64,000 nucleotides of DNA from GYS-P2D sp964522505. Lineage in GTDB: Bacteria; Bacteroidota; Bacteroidia; Chitinophagales; Saprospiraceae. A program made the translations under genes and the position numbers. The stretch is taken from assembly GCA_964522505.1 (NCBI GenBank), contig CAZFWJ010000011.1, positions 7,111-71,110 of the forward strand, given 5' to 3'. Of the stretch, positions 18,217 to 26,468 are shown in pieces; position 1 is the stretch's first letter, and each line of letters opens with the position of its first letter. The notes under the pieces are model-generated. The model was given only the letters and a program-made list of their open reading frames with translations, made no database searches and was not told the DNA's origin.

Positions 18217-19101
18217 TTACGCCGTTGCTACAGCACGCTCATTAAGGTGATAGAAATATACATCTTCCAGATTTGGAGTCGCCGCAGTAAATCCTTCTCC
18301 AGGATGTCCCTCCGAGTAAATACGTACCGTTATACTATGATCAGGATTATACGAATTAGATAGGAATCTGTAGCGCTCTTGCACTTCAGTCAAGTTCCCC
18401 TCGATGCGCTTTATCCAAATCTTGCCGTCCATCTCAGCGGCTGCAGACTCTGGTGATTGGCGAAGCAGTATTGAACCCTGGTTCATAATGGCCATATCGA
18501 GGCAAAGCTCCTTAACATCCTCCACGATGTGTGTTGAAAAGATTACAATGTGACCACGACTGATTTCTCTGAGAATATTGAGAAATCGCTTGCGTTCGGC
18601 AGGATCCAAGCCCGCAGTAGGCTCATCTACAATGATCAACTGTGGATCGTTGAGTAACATCTGCGCAATTCCAAATCGCTGTTTCATACCTCCAGAATAT
18701 CCAGAAACCGCTCGTCGTCTAACTTCTGATAGATTAGTTACTTCAAGGACATAATCGACCAGCTTCTTTCGATCCTTGCTGCTCCCTACTCCTTTTAGGC
18801 TTGCAAAATAATTGAGCAAGTCCAATGCGGATATATTTGGATAGACTCCAAACTCCTGCGGCAGGTACCCCAAGGTCTTTCGCAATTCTCTAGGTTGCGC
18901 CAGAACATCAATGTCGTTAAAATGAATAGACCCACCGTCTGGCTCTTGCAAGGTTGCAATGGTTCGCATCAGTGAAGACTTACCGGCTCCATTTGGCCCT
19001 AATAAGCCAAACATGCCCTGACCTATAGTCAAGTTGATATCATCAAGGGCCTTAACGCCATTAGGGTAAGTCTTAGAGAGATTTTGGATAGTTAGCTGCA
19101 T
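18217..19101 (-). CDS. ABC transporter ATP-binding protein
   Basis: I place the start at the ATG at 19101 (MQLTIQNLSKTYPNG). A longer frame upstream would add a hydrophobic leader unlike the family. The 294-residue ATPase has Walker A GPNGAGKSS, signature YSGGMKQRFGIAQ, Walker B LIIVDEPTAGLD and the switch histidine in FSTHIVED. The C-terminal extension is typical of ABC-2 exporters of the ABCA/CcmA type. It energises the permease/peptidase encoded 12 bp downstream. Confidence 0.92.
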   Translation of the reverse strand: MQLTIQNLSKTYPNGVKALDDINLTIGQGMFGLLGPNGAGKSSLMRTIATLQEPDGGSIHFNDIDVLAQPRELRKTLGYLPQEFGVYPNISALDLLNYFASLKGVGSSKDRKKLVDYVLEVTNLSEVRRRAVSGYSGGMKQRFGIAQMLLNDPQLIIVDEPTAGLDPAERKRFLNILREISRGHIVIFSTHIVEDVKELCLDMAIMNQGSILLRQSPESAAAEMDGKIWIKRIEGNLTEVQERYRFLSNSYNPDHSITVRIYSEGHPGEGFTAATPNLEDVYFYHLNERAVATA

Positions 19102-19374
19102 ATATATTGTAAGAAATGAAATGATGTGAGCAAATATCAGCAGAAAGATACAAAAGCACATAAGTAATAGATGAACTATACAATCAATCGGCTCAACTCA
19201 ACCTACTTCTAACAAAATCACCACTAATTTTACTCCGTTCCGAGTTAATTCAAGATGAAGATGGAGAGGTCATCAGAAAGTAATTGTGCTCCTTTAAGAA
19301 GGCGAGGTCTTATATTTTACTGAGACCTGATAGCTATTTCTTCTAACATAGAATTTTTAGTTTACCATAGTATT

Positions 19375-19390
19375 TTTAGATTAGTCTAAA
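19375..19390. promoter_or_regulatory. Inverted repeat TTTAGA-TTAG-TCTAAA, probable repressor site
   Basis: A perfect 6-4-6 inverted repeat lies directly before a TAnnTTTG element, where a bound repressor would block RNA polymerase. The TTTAG/CTAAA half-sites resemble sites of DtxR/MntR-type metal regulators, which would suit a TonB-dependent receptor. The regulator family is inference. The rest of the 335-bp gap from 19102 shows nothing else clear. Confidence 0.5.
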
Positions 19391-19394
19391 TTAT

Positions 19395-19402
19395 TATTTT
19401 TG
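19395..19402 (+). promoter_or_regulatory. Candidate -7 promoter element of the TonB receptor operon
   Basis: TATTTTTG matches TAnnTTTG and lies 34 bp before the receptor ATG, immediately after the inverted repeat at 19375-19390. Confidence 0.45.
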
Positions 19403-19436
19403 TGAATCATTGATTAATTTTGCAATCAAGCAAATT

Positions 19437-21737
19437 ATGAATAAAATAAGCACCTTAATCTCAACCCTACTCTTAAGTTTGGTATTTGCCACTATGATGA
19501 ATGCGCAGCTAAGCACATTGAGTGGAGTAATCACTAATGAGTTTAATGAGCCACAACCATATGTTCATATTACACTAGCTGATCAATATGGAACTGTTAC
19601 TGAGTTGGATGGTTCTTTTACGATTGTCTCTATTACTCCTGGCACTTATCTGTTCAAGACCTCCTTCCTAGGATATCAAGAGTTAGAACAGGAAGTAATT
19701 ATTAAAGAAGGTAAAAATGAGATCGCTGATCTCGTCTTACTGCCCGACAACAACACACTAGATGAAGTAGTCGTCACTGGCACCTTGAAAGCAGTAAGAA
19801 GATCAGATAGCCCTGTTCCTGTTGACGTATATACGCCTGCATTCTTCAAGAAGAATCCGACTGCCAATGTCTATGAAGCCCTACAAAACGTCAATGGAGT
19901 AAGGCCTAATTTAAACTGTCAGGTTTGTAATACTGGAGATATTCAGATCAATGGACTGGATGGACCATATACCCTGGTGCTCATAGATGGCATGCCTATT
20001 GTCAGCAGTCTTGCTACTGTCTATGGACTATCTGGAATACCCAATTCCATGATAGAGCGTATGGAGATTGTTAAAGGGCCAGCATCATCATTATATGGTA
20101 GTGAGGCCATCGGTGGCCTAATCAATATTATCACTAAGGATGCCTCTAAGGCTCCTGTTCTCTCGCTAGATCTAATGGGAACCTCTTGGGCAGAATATAA
20201 TGCCGACGTGTCGTTAAAGCTCAATGTGGGTCAAGTAGCAGATGTATTCACCGGAGTCAATTACTTTAACTACAGCAATCCCCAAGATCGTAACAACGAC
20301 AACTTTACTGATCTGGCGATCCAGGATCGAATATCGATATTTCAGAAGTGGAATTTTGAACGCAAGGATAATCGCCTGTTCAGTTTGGCTGCAAGGTATT
20401 TTCACGAAGACAGATGGGGCGGAGAATTAGACTGGACACCAGAGTTCAGAGGTACTGATCAAATCTATGGAGAGTCTATATTCACAGATCGATTTGAGTT
20501 ATTAGGTCAGTACGAACTGCCGACAGTCAATAATATGATGTTGACTTTTTCATATAATTCCCATCACCAAGATTCATTCTATGGGGATGAGCCATATGTG
20601 GCAGATCAGGAGATCGCATTTACACAACTCACCTGGAACAAGCCGATTAATAATCATGACTTACTAGTGGGGTCATCATTCAGATATACCTACTACGACG
20701 ATAATACGACTGCTACCAGCAGTGGCATCAATGATACAGACAATGATCCCGATCAAATCTACCTACCAGGAATATTCGTGCAAGACGAAATTAAATTCAA
20801 TCCAAAGCACACCTTGCTCCTCGGATTGAGGTATGACTATAACGATGATCATGGCAGCGTATTCACGCCAAGAATAGCTTATAAGTGGGGCCCTTCGACG
20901 ACCGACAATTTCAGGATTAATGTTGGCACTGGATTTAGAGTGGTGAGTTTATTCACTGAAGACCATGCCGCTTTGACTGGCTCACGAGATGTTGTTGTTG
21001 CCGAAGAATTACTTCCTGAGCAATCTATTAATATCAATCTGAACTATACCAAACGCCTATACATGAGCAATGGCGGTTCTGCTAATATTGAGTTATCCTC
21101 ATGGTTCACTCATTTCAGTAATATCATCCTGCCTGATTATGACTCTAATCCTAATCAGATCATCTATGATAATCTTGACGGTCATGCCATCACCAAAGGG
21201 GTAAGCTTAAGTGGAGACTTAACCCTACCATCTGGATTGAGCTTTAATCTCGGTGCGACCCTGATGGATGTTTCTACCACTGAAAATGGGGTTACACAGC
21301 GCCAGATTCTAACCGAGAGATTTGCCGGCAATTGGTCTGCTAGCTATAAGCTACCCAATAGAAAATGGGGCATCGACTACACTGCCAATCTATATGGGCC
21401 ACTGAGGCTACCGCTATTGGGAGAGCTCGACCCCCGACCCGAGTTCTCGCCTTGGTGGAGCATTCAAAATATTCAGCTCACACATAAGCCAAGTGACGCA
21501 ATAGAATTCTATGGAGGTATTAAAAATCTACTCGACTGGACGCCTTGGAAAAATCTCGAACAGCCGATTATCGCAAGAAGTTTTGATCCGTTTGATAGCG
21601 AAGTATCTTTTGACGCTGCAGGAGAAGTAATCCCAACTAGCAATAATCCATTTGCGCTCACCTTTGATCCAGAGTATGTCTATGCCCCTAATCAAGGTAG
21701 GCGACTATTTTTTGGATTGCGGTATACTTTCAACTAG
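19437..21737 (+). CDS. TonB-dependent outer-membrane receptor with carboxypeptidase-like N-terminal domain
   Basis: I start at the ATG at 19437, which gives a signal peptide ending in MNAQ; a TTG 27 bp upstream is less likely. The 766-residue protein has a CarboxypepD_reg-like domain (LSGVITNEFNEPQPYVHITL, ending DLVLLP), then a TonB plug (DEVVVTG, LIDGMP, GPASSLYGSEAIGG), then a 22-strand barrel ending in GLRYTFN. The plug holds an unusual NCQVCNTGDIQING segment with a CxxC pair near residue 160. It imports a scarce ligand using TonB energy. The ligand is unknown, but the operator and the thioredoxin-like lipoprotein 2 bp downstream suggest a metal or redox-sensitive substrate. Confidence 0.93.
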   Translation: MNKISTLISTLLLSLVFATMMNAQLSTLSGVITNEFNEPQPYVHITLADQYGTVTELDGSFTIVSITPGTYLFKTSFLGYQELEQEVIIKEGKNEIADLVLLPDNNTLDEVVVTGTLKAVRRSDSPVPVDVYTPAFFKKNPTANVYEALQNVNGVRPNLNCQVCNTGDIQINGLDGPYTLVLIDGMPIVSSLATVYGLSGIPNSMIERMEIVKGPASSLYGSEAIGGLINIITKDASKAPVLSLDLMGTSWAEYNADVSLKLNVGQVADVFTGVNYFNYSNPQDRNNDNFTDLAIQDRISIFQKWNFERKDNRLFSLAARYFHEDRWGGELDWTPEFRGTDQIYGESIFTDRFELLGQYELPTVNNMMLTFSYNSHHQDSFYGDEPYVADQEIAFTQLTWNKPINNHDLLVGSSFRYTYYDDNTTATSSGINDTDNDPDQIYLPGIFVQDEIKFNPKHTLLLGLRYDYNDDHGSVFTPRIAYKWGPSTTDNFRINVGTGFRVVSLFTEDHAALTGSRDVVVAEELLPEQSININLNYTKRLYMSNGGSANIELSSWFTHFSNIILPDYDSNPNQIIYDNLDGHAITKGVSLSGDLTLPSGLSFNLGATLMDVSTTENGVTQRQILTERFAGNWSASYKLPNRKWGIDYTANLYGPLRLPLLGELDPRPEFSPWWSIQNIQLTHKPSDAIEFYGGIKNLLDWTPWKNLEQPIIARSFDPFDSEVSFDAAGEVIPTSNNPFALTFDPEYVYAPNQGRRLFFGLRYTFN

Positions 21738-21739
21738 TT

Positions 21740-22234
21740 ATGGCAAGAATCTTAATTTTACAAGCTACTTTCTGTATGCTCTCCCTAATGTCGTGCTCAA
21801 GCAACAAGATTGTAGAGCACCATTCTCTTACAACTTACGATATCTCTGAACTGGATACCCTAGCTGACAAAGGCGACAGGCCAATAGTGATATTTATGCA
21901 TGCCACTTGGTGTACATTCTGTCGCAACATGGAGCATACCACCTTTAAGAATGAGCCGGTTAAGGAGTTGTTGTCATCAGAATTCTATTTCATCAGCTTT
22001 GATGGTGAGGATAAACGCAATCTGGAGTACAATGACATCACTTATCAATATCGTCCACACAGCCATACTAGTGGGACTAATGAGCTTGGCAAACATCTCG
22101 GTGCTATTGATGGTCAGCTCGTCTATCCTATTCTTGTTATCATGTCACCTACACAAGAGATCATCGGGCGTTACGGAACCTTTCTAACATCCAATGAATT
22201 GCTGGCTATTCTTAGGCCTATTACACTTCATTAA
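21740..22234 (+). CDS. Thioredoxin-like lipoprotein
   Basis: The 164-residue protein has a lipobox LMSC (Cys19) and a thioredoxin-fold domain with the redox motif WCTFC (Cys58, Cys61), followed by a conserved YPILVIMSPTQEIIG strand with the cis-proline position. It resembles the thioredoxin_7/DsbD-gamma type of envelope reductases. It should sit on the periplasmic face of a membrane. It begins 2 bp after the TonB receptor stop, so the two are translationally linked. It may keep the receptor's CxxC or its cargo reduced; that is inference. Confidence 0.85.
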   Translation: MARILILQATFCMLSLMSCSSNKIVEHHSLTTYDISELDTLADKGDRPIVIFMHATWCTFCRNMEHTTFKNEPVKELLSSEFYFISFDGEDKRNLEYNDITYQYRPHSHTSGTNELGKHLGAIDGQLVYPILVIMSPTQEIIGRYGTFLTSNELLAILRPITLH

Positions 22235-22431
22235 AAAAATTCAAATAATTCTCCATTGATGCTATGGGTTAAAATATCTTATGAGCATCTATTTATTAGT
22301 GCATATCTTTTTTTGTAAGAATTCCTTATGCGAGATACTGAGATTATCCACTACATAACTAATCCGGAGAAGTCTAAGGCGCCAAATCCAGCGTTAGTCT
22401 GTTCAAATCATTATTGGCTTAGTATCCAAAC

Positions 22432-22463
22432 TAAAAAAGCCCATCTACACTCAGCAGATGGGC
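22432..22463 (-). terminator. Hairpin terminator, minus strand
   Basis: An 8-bp perfect stem GCCCATCT/AGATGGGC with a 9-nt loop is followed, reading the minus strand, by a run of six T. Confidence 0.65.
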
Positions 22464-22626
22464 AAAATCCATTATGGAATGGAACTCACACTAAATTTTT
22501 CAGAAAGCTCTACAGTCTTCTTATTATAAGCACAGATGTGCTCAGCAATCAGATCTGAGTAGCGCTTCAATTCACTTTGATTACGTTAGCTTCGCATTTA
22601 TAGATGCGTCCTAATTAAAAAATTTC

Positions 22627-22658
22627 ATAAAAAAAGGAGAGTCTTATTCATGCTCTCC
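22627..22658 (-). terminator. Hairpin terminator after the sigma/membrane protein operon
   Basis: A stem GGAGAG/CTCTCC (22636-22641 with 22653-22658) is followed on the minus strand by a run of seven T, about 70 bp past the stop of the gene at 22731. Confidence 0.6.
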
Positions 22659-22730
22659 CTGGGATTGACCCCTTATGTTCAGTTAAAAATTTCCAATTTT
22701 TTCACTCTTTCAAGTTGAGTGCATATCTAT

Positions 22731-24206
22731 CTACTTCACTAATGATACACCTAATCTAAATCCTATTGAGGTAAGTCTAACATTGCCATGACCTACTCCA
22801 TTCAGTGGAAGTTTTAAATAGGGTCCAGCATCTATGAAGTATCCTCCGCCAGTTCTCAACTTATAGGTGGTAGACAATTCAATCTGACTCAGTAAAGTCT
22901 GATTTTCTCCTGTAAAGAGTCCAGTGAAGTCATCACTACTTTCGGCGAATCGATAGTCATATTCTTCTCTCAACATAAAGTTCGAGAGTAAATTAATATG
23001 AGCCGATAAACCATTGCTCTGTACATCTGAGAAGTGATAAGATGCACCCAAAGACACATCAATCATATCACATAGGGCCAGTATTTCTTCCGGGGCCACG
23101 CCTTCGGTAGAAGCCCAAAATCCTACAGGAGGAATATAATCATCGCCTTCAGCCTGATAACATTCACTTATATAATTCACACCAGCATTAATAACAAGCT
23201 TTGAGCTCGCTATATATCCAAATCGGAGTCCGATACTATAATCTGTGTCACTCAAGCCGCCCAAAGGTGACTGAGCTAATTCAATGCCCGCATTAGCGCC
23301 AATCAAAATTTTAGGTCCCTTCTCTTCCAGTTTTTCAGATCTCTTCTCAAAAGTCATGTCTGCCTCGTAATTAATACGCTCCAGATCAAGAGGGGCGATT
23401 CCAAGTGCTGGTAATTTCGATATTAACGGATTATCTTCCTCTACTTCACCCGTAGTGCTGAGGGATGAGTTTAGGTGGTACCCGGAAGTAATTGTTGCCC
23501 GTTCATCGACCAGTTGTCGAGAGTTGTCATATTGTCCGGCATCTGAATCTATCTGATCGTTGGATCCTTGGACACCCTGAAAAACATTAGATTCATCTCT
23601 GGTCAATTCAGGATTAATAGTTCTATTTTCAGATTGAGTTTGAACGACTGATTGGACAATCCCCGATGCATCATGATCATCATACGATGCATCTTCTAAA
23701 ACGGTCAAATTGGTGTGTATGTCGTAAGATGGGTCCTTCGCCAACTCAGTTACAGATCCCTCATCTATCTTTAATTGACTTTCCTTAGGCCTTTGGACAG
23801 TTATAGGACCTTCGCTTGTCTTAACATGTTTTTCAGGAGTCTCACCAGATACGACCGCTTCTCGCTCGGTAATTTCCTGACCCATATTAGCCGCAGTGCC
23901 AGAATGTCGATCTATGATTTGATTATCTGAAATTATAGGGTCTGAGACTTGTTCACTCGGACTTGTATTAGCACTATTAATACTCTTTATAGAATCAGCT
24001 GAAGCACCATTAAACATAAAAAACCATAGAGCTACTGCAGACATAACTAGGAGACCCGATAAAATCCAAAAAATGGATCTATCCTTACCTTGCTCGTCAA
24101 GCATTTTCTCCACTGCGCTCCAATCCTCCTGCTGATATTCCAATTCGGGATTATCAGACAACTCTTTAAATCTCGTCATTAATTTGTTGAAATCTCTCTC
24201 ACTCAT
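22731..24206 (-). CDS. Anti-sigma-like membrane protein with C-terminal outer-membrane-type barrel
   Basis: The 491-residue protein starts with a short soluble domain (EEDW-like acidic segment, QQEDWSAVEKMLDEQ near 25-38). A single membrane helix follows at about 43-64, then a long low-complexity polar linker (about 70-280), then a beta-strand-rich tail (300-491) resembling a small outer-membrane barrel. The gene overlaps the sigma factor stop by 4 bp (ATGA). Such pairs in Bacteroidota are taken to be sigma/anti-sigma couples. The protein may span the periplasm and link envelope state to the sigma factor. That mechanism is inference. Confidence 0.6.
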   Translation of the reverse strand: MSERDFNKLMTRFKELSDNPELEYQQEDWSAVEKMLDEQGKDRSIFWILSGLLVMSAVALWFFMFNGASADSIKSINSANTSPSEQVSDPIISDNQIIDRHSGTAANMGQEITEREAVVSGETPEKHVKTSEGPITVQRPKESQLKIDEGSVTELAKDPSYDIHTNLTVLEDASYDDHDASGIVQSVVQTQSENRTINPELTRDESNVFQGVQGSNDQIDSDAGQYDNSRQLVDERATITSGYHLNSSLSTTGEVEEDNPLISKLPALGIAPLDLERINYEADMTFEKRSEKLEEKGPKILIGANAGIELAQSPLGGLSDTDYSIGLRFGYIASSKLVINAGVNYISECYQAEGDDYIPPVGFWASTEGVAPEEILALCDMIDVSLGASYHFSDVQSNGLSAHINLLSNFMLREEYDYRFAESSDDFTGLFTGENQTLLSQIELSTTYKLRTGGGYFIDAGPYLKLPLNGVGHGNVRLTSIGFRLGVSLVK

Positions 24207-24742
24207 AACATTGCAAGATTTATGTTCATCATTTTTCGCAAATTTGATTTTGCGCGACTCAGATTTGACTTTGATGTACTAACAGTTATCCCCAATTTCT
24301 CGGCGATTTCATGGTGCTTGAAACCATCAATTACATAAAGACTGAAAACGGTTCGATATGCACTCGGAAGATTATTTATCACCTTCAACATGTCCTCATA
24401 TGACAAGTTCGAAATAGCATTTGAATCGATAGTAACAGTTACATTATCATCGAGATCATCATGGTGAGATATTTTCCGATTTGAACGAAGATAGTCTAAT
24501 GCAGAATTCACCACTATAGTCTTGAACCATGGTTTGAAATCTAACGCTATATCGAACTTTTCTATATTCTTAAACACTTTATAAAAGCTTTGATTAAGGA
24601 TTGATCTAGCCTCAAGTGGATCGCGGACATACCTTAGGCATATACCTAGCCCATAAGAATAAAACTGTTTATGCAGCTCATTCTGGGCCTTCCGATCCCG
24701 TTTGACACATTTACTGATTATATTTTGTACGTGTGAGTCCAA
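24203..24742 (-). CDS. RNA polymerase sigma factor, ECF (sigma-70 region 2/4) family
   Basis: The 179-residue protein has region 2 (ARSILNQSFYKVFKNIEKFD, near 45-65) and region 4 with a helix-turn-helix (GFKHHEIAEKLGITVSTSKS near 143-162, followed by NLSRAKSNLRKM). The length is typical of ECF sigma factors. It directs RNA polymerase to a small regulon. It is the first gene of a two-gene operon with the membrane protein downstream, the likely anti-sigma partner. The upstream region (24743-24800) may carry an autoregulated promoter, but I cannot recognise it. Confidence 0.92.
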   Translation of the reverse strand: MDSHVQNIISKCVKRDRKAQNELHKQFYSYGLGICLRYVRDPLEARSILNQSFYKVFKNIEKFDIALDFKPWFKTIVVNSALDYLRSNRKISHHDDLDDNVTVTIDSNAISNLSYEDMLKVINNLPSAYRTVFSLYVIDGFKHHEIAEKLGITVSTSKSNLSRAKSNLRKMMNINLAML

Positions 24743-25196
24743 CCAATAAAATTTAACCGCTCTTTGCTATACTACGCTTGAGTGCATGATAAGGATGCGT
24801 TTAGATCTAATTTTTTAAAAAAATAAAGGTCTGCATGCAAATCATCGAAGTCAAGCTCAGCCTCGTACGAAGCCGTTTTCCTTGTTGCTATACTTGTGAT
24901 GTCCTAAAATAGTACTTCACAAAAAATGTTGTTATTTCCGATGCAAGTTGAATATCTCTATTCCAATAAGATTTAAGATGTCGCCTACACCGCCATTTTA
25001 GTGTTACCCAGAGGGTCCAAGGTTCGAGTCCTTTAGGAAGCGCTTCATATACATCTGACCATGTCCAATGGGATAATTCCGCATTGGAGTCAGATATTAT
25101 CCGATTTGTTCTTCAAGGGGTTTTAATCCTTTGGGTTTAATTACTCTTTTATAGTTCCACGGATTAATCAATATATTTAGTGAATAATCTACCGGT
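24743..25196. other. Divergent gene-free region upstream of sigma factor and beta-helix lipoprotein
   Basis: This 454-bp region must hold promoters for both flanking genes. The only structures I see are a tRNA T-arm-like segment and a long hairpin, described separately at 25017-25095. No convincing open frame is present. Confidence 0.4.
25017..25095 (+). other. tRNA 3'-end-like segment followed by an imperfect hairpin
   Basis: CCAAGGTTCGAGTCCTTT (from about 25018) looks like a tRNA T-arm with a 4-bp stem and canonical TTCGAGT loop, but no matching 5' acceptor strand, D-arm or anticodon arm can be built upstream. It is followed by a hairpin with stems ATCTGAC/GTCAGAT (25053-25059, 25089-25095) and TCCAATG/CATTGGA (25064-25070, 25082-25088), with a 4-nt bulge. 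It may be a tRNA fragment left by an integration event, or part of an unrecognised structured RNA. Confidence 0.3.
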
Positions 25197-26456
25197 ATGA
25201 AAAACTTAAGCTATATCCTCAGTGGTATATTCCTAATATCTCTTGTTGCGTGCAAGACAGCACCAACTGGACCACAGACTATGTCCGCAGAAGAGGTCGT
25301 ATCCAATCTTCAGAAGCGACTTATCGAGGCGACTGAAGGAGAAACCATATTACTGCCCGAAGGCACTTTTTCTTTTAACAGGCCCCTATCATTCACCGAT
25401 ATCTCTGGAGTGACTATCAAAGGAGCAGGAATGAAGAAAACTATTCTATCATTCAAAGATCAAATAGAGGGCGGTGAAGGCTTTAATGTTAAGAACGCTA
25501 CAGATATTACTCTTGAAGATTTTACCATTGCAGATAGCCAGGGAGATGCGCTGAAGCTTCATGAATGCACCAATGTTGTCATTAGAGGTATGGAAACAAC
25601 TTGGACTACTGGCGCCTCAGAGAAGAATGGCGCCTATGGACTCTATCCAGTATTCTGCACTAATGTGTTGATGGAAGACTGTGAAGCCTCCTATGCAATG
25701 GATGCTGGCATCTATATCGGTCAATCTAACAATGTAGTGATCCGCAACAACTATGCGCATCACAATGTAGCCGGGATTGAAATCGAAAACACTCGGGTGG
25801 GCGAAGTATATGGTAACAGATCAGTAGACAATACAGCCGGTATGTTGATATTCGATATGCCAGATGTACCACAGGCCAATGGACATAGCATCAAGGTATA
25901 CGACAACGTGATGGAAAACAATAACGGGGAGAACTTCTCAGCGCCCGGTATTGTCGTGAATACACTCCCTCCTGGCACCGGAATGGTTGTCATGGCAAGT
26001 ACACAAGTAGAATTACACAACAATACCATCTCTAATCATAAGTCTGTAGGTATAGCCGTCAACACATGGTTATTTACAGGATTGCCATTTGAGTCTAAAG
26101 AATATGATCCATTCAACAGCTATATCAGCATCTACGATAACACAATCACCGGAACTCAAGGCCCCCCAGATATGACTACAGACCTTGGCAAGTTGTTTAC
26201 TGCCGTATTCCAGGGGGAGTCGTTCGATATCACTGTTGATGGCATCTATAGACCGGATCAACTGGATGAAGACGGAAGACCTACAGGAATCTGCATCAAA
26301 AACAATGGTGAAGTCTCCTTCGCTAATCTTAACGCCGCTATGGGAGGCACGCCAGAAGCTATCATGAAGAATGTAAACCATGACATGTCTCTATTCAATT
26401 GTACCAATCCTAACCTTGAACTGGGTTCATATGATGACTGGATCGCTGTAGAATAG
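25197..26456 (+). CDS. Parallel beta-helix repeat lipoprotein
   Basis: The 419-residue protein has a lipobox LVAC (Cys19). It then carries a right-handed beta-helix with repeated strand/turn units such as GVTIKGAG, DITLEDFTIADSQGDALKL, NVVIRNNYAHHNVAGIEIEN and NVMENNNGENFSAPGIVV. This matches the family modelled as TIGR03805. The next gene, 12 bp downstream, matches the heme-binding family TIGR03806, and I recall the two families being described as a co-occurring pair. Beta-helix proteins often bind or cut polysaccharides, but no catalytic residues can be assigned. It is predicted to be anchored in the cell envelope. Confidence 0.8.
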   Translation: MKNLSYILSGIFLISLVACKTAPTGPQTMSAEEVVSNLQKRLIEATEGETILLPEGTFSFNRPLSFTDISGVTIKGAGMKKTILSFKDQIEGGEGFNVKNATDITLEDFTIADSQGDALKLHECTNVVIRGMETTWTTGASEKNGAYGLYPVFCTNVLMEDCEASYAMDAGIYIGQSNNVVIRNNYAHHNVAGIEIENTRVGEVYGNRSVDNTAGMLIFDMPDVPQANGHSIKVYDNVMENNNGENFSAPGIVVNTLPPGTGMVVMASTQVELHNNTISNHKSVGIAVNTWLFTGLPFESKEYDPFNSYISIYDNTITGTQGPPDMTTDLGKLFTAVFQGESFDITVDGIYRPDQLDEDGRPTGICIKNNGEVSFANLNAAMGGTPEAIMKNVNHDMSLFNCTNPNLELGSYDDWIAVE

Positions 26457-26468
26457 GGCTACACAGGG

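Larger units (their letters stand above)
22235..22730. other. Gene-free stretch between convergent genes
   Basis: This 496-bp region separates the thioredoxin-like gene from the end of the barrel-tailed membrane protein. It holds two minus-strand terminators (22432-22463 and 22627-22658). Between them, a minus-strand open frame (22472-22585) has no start codon and reads SELKRYSDLIAEHICAYNKK; it could be the end of a small lost gene that the first terminator once served. A plus-strand frame at 22328-22558 crosses the first hairpin and I do not consider it a gene. Confidence 0.4.

Noticed and set aside
19102..19161. Longer N-terminus of the ABC ATPase
   Set aside because: It adds a hydrophobic leader not found in cytosolic ABC ATPases; the domain begins at the ATG at 19101.
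19410..19436. Upstream TTG start for the TonB receptor
   Set aside because: The ATG at 19437 gives a normal signal peptide, and the TTG lies too close to the predicted promoter element.
22328..22558. A 76-codon plus-strand open frame
   Set aside because: It crosses a strong minus-strand terminator hairpin, has no family features and looks like chance.
25017..25045. A complete tRNA gene
   Set aside because: Only a T-arm-like part is present; no acceptor partner, D-arm or anticodon arm could be found.
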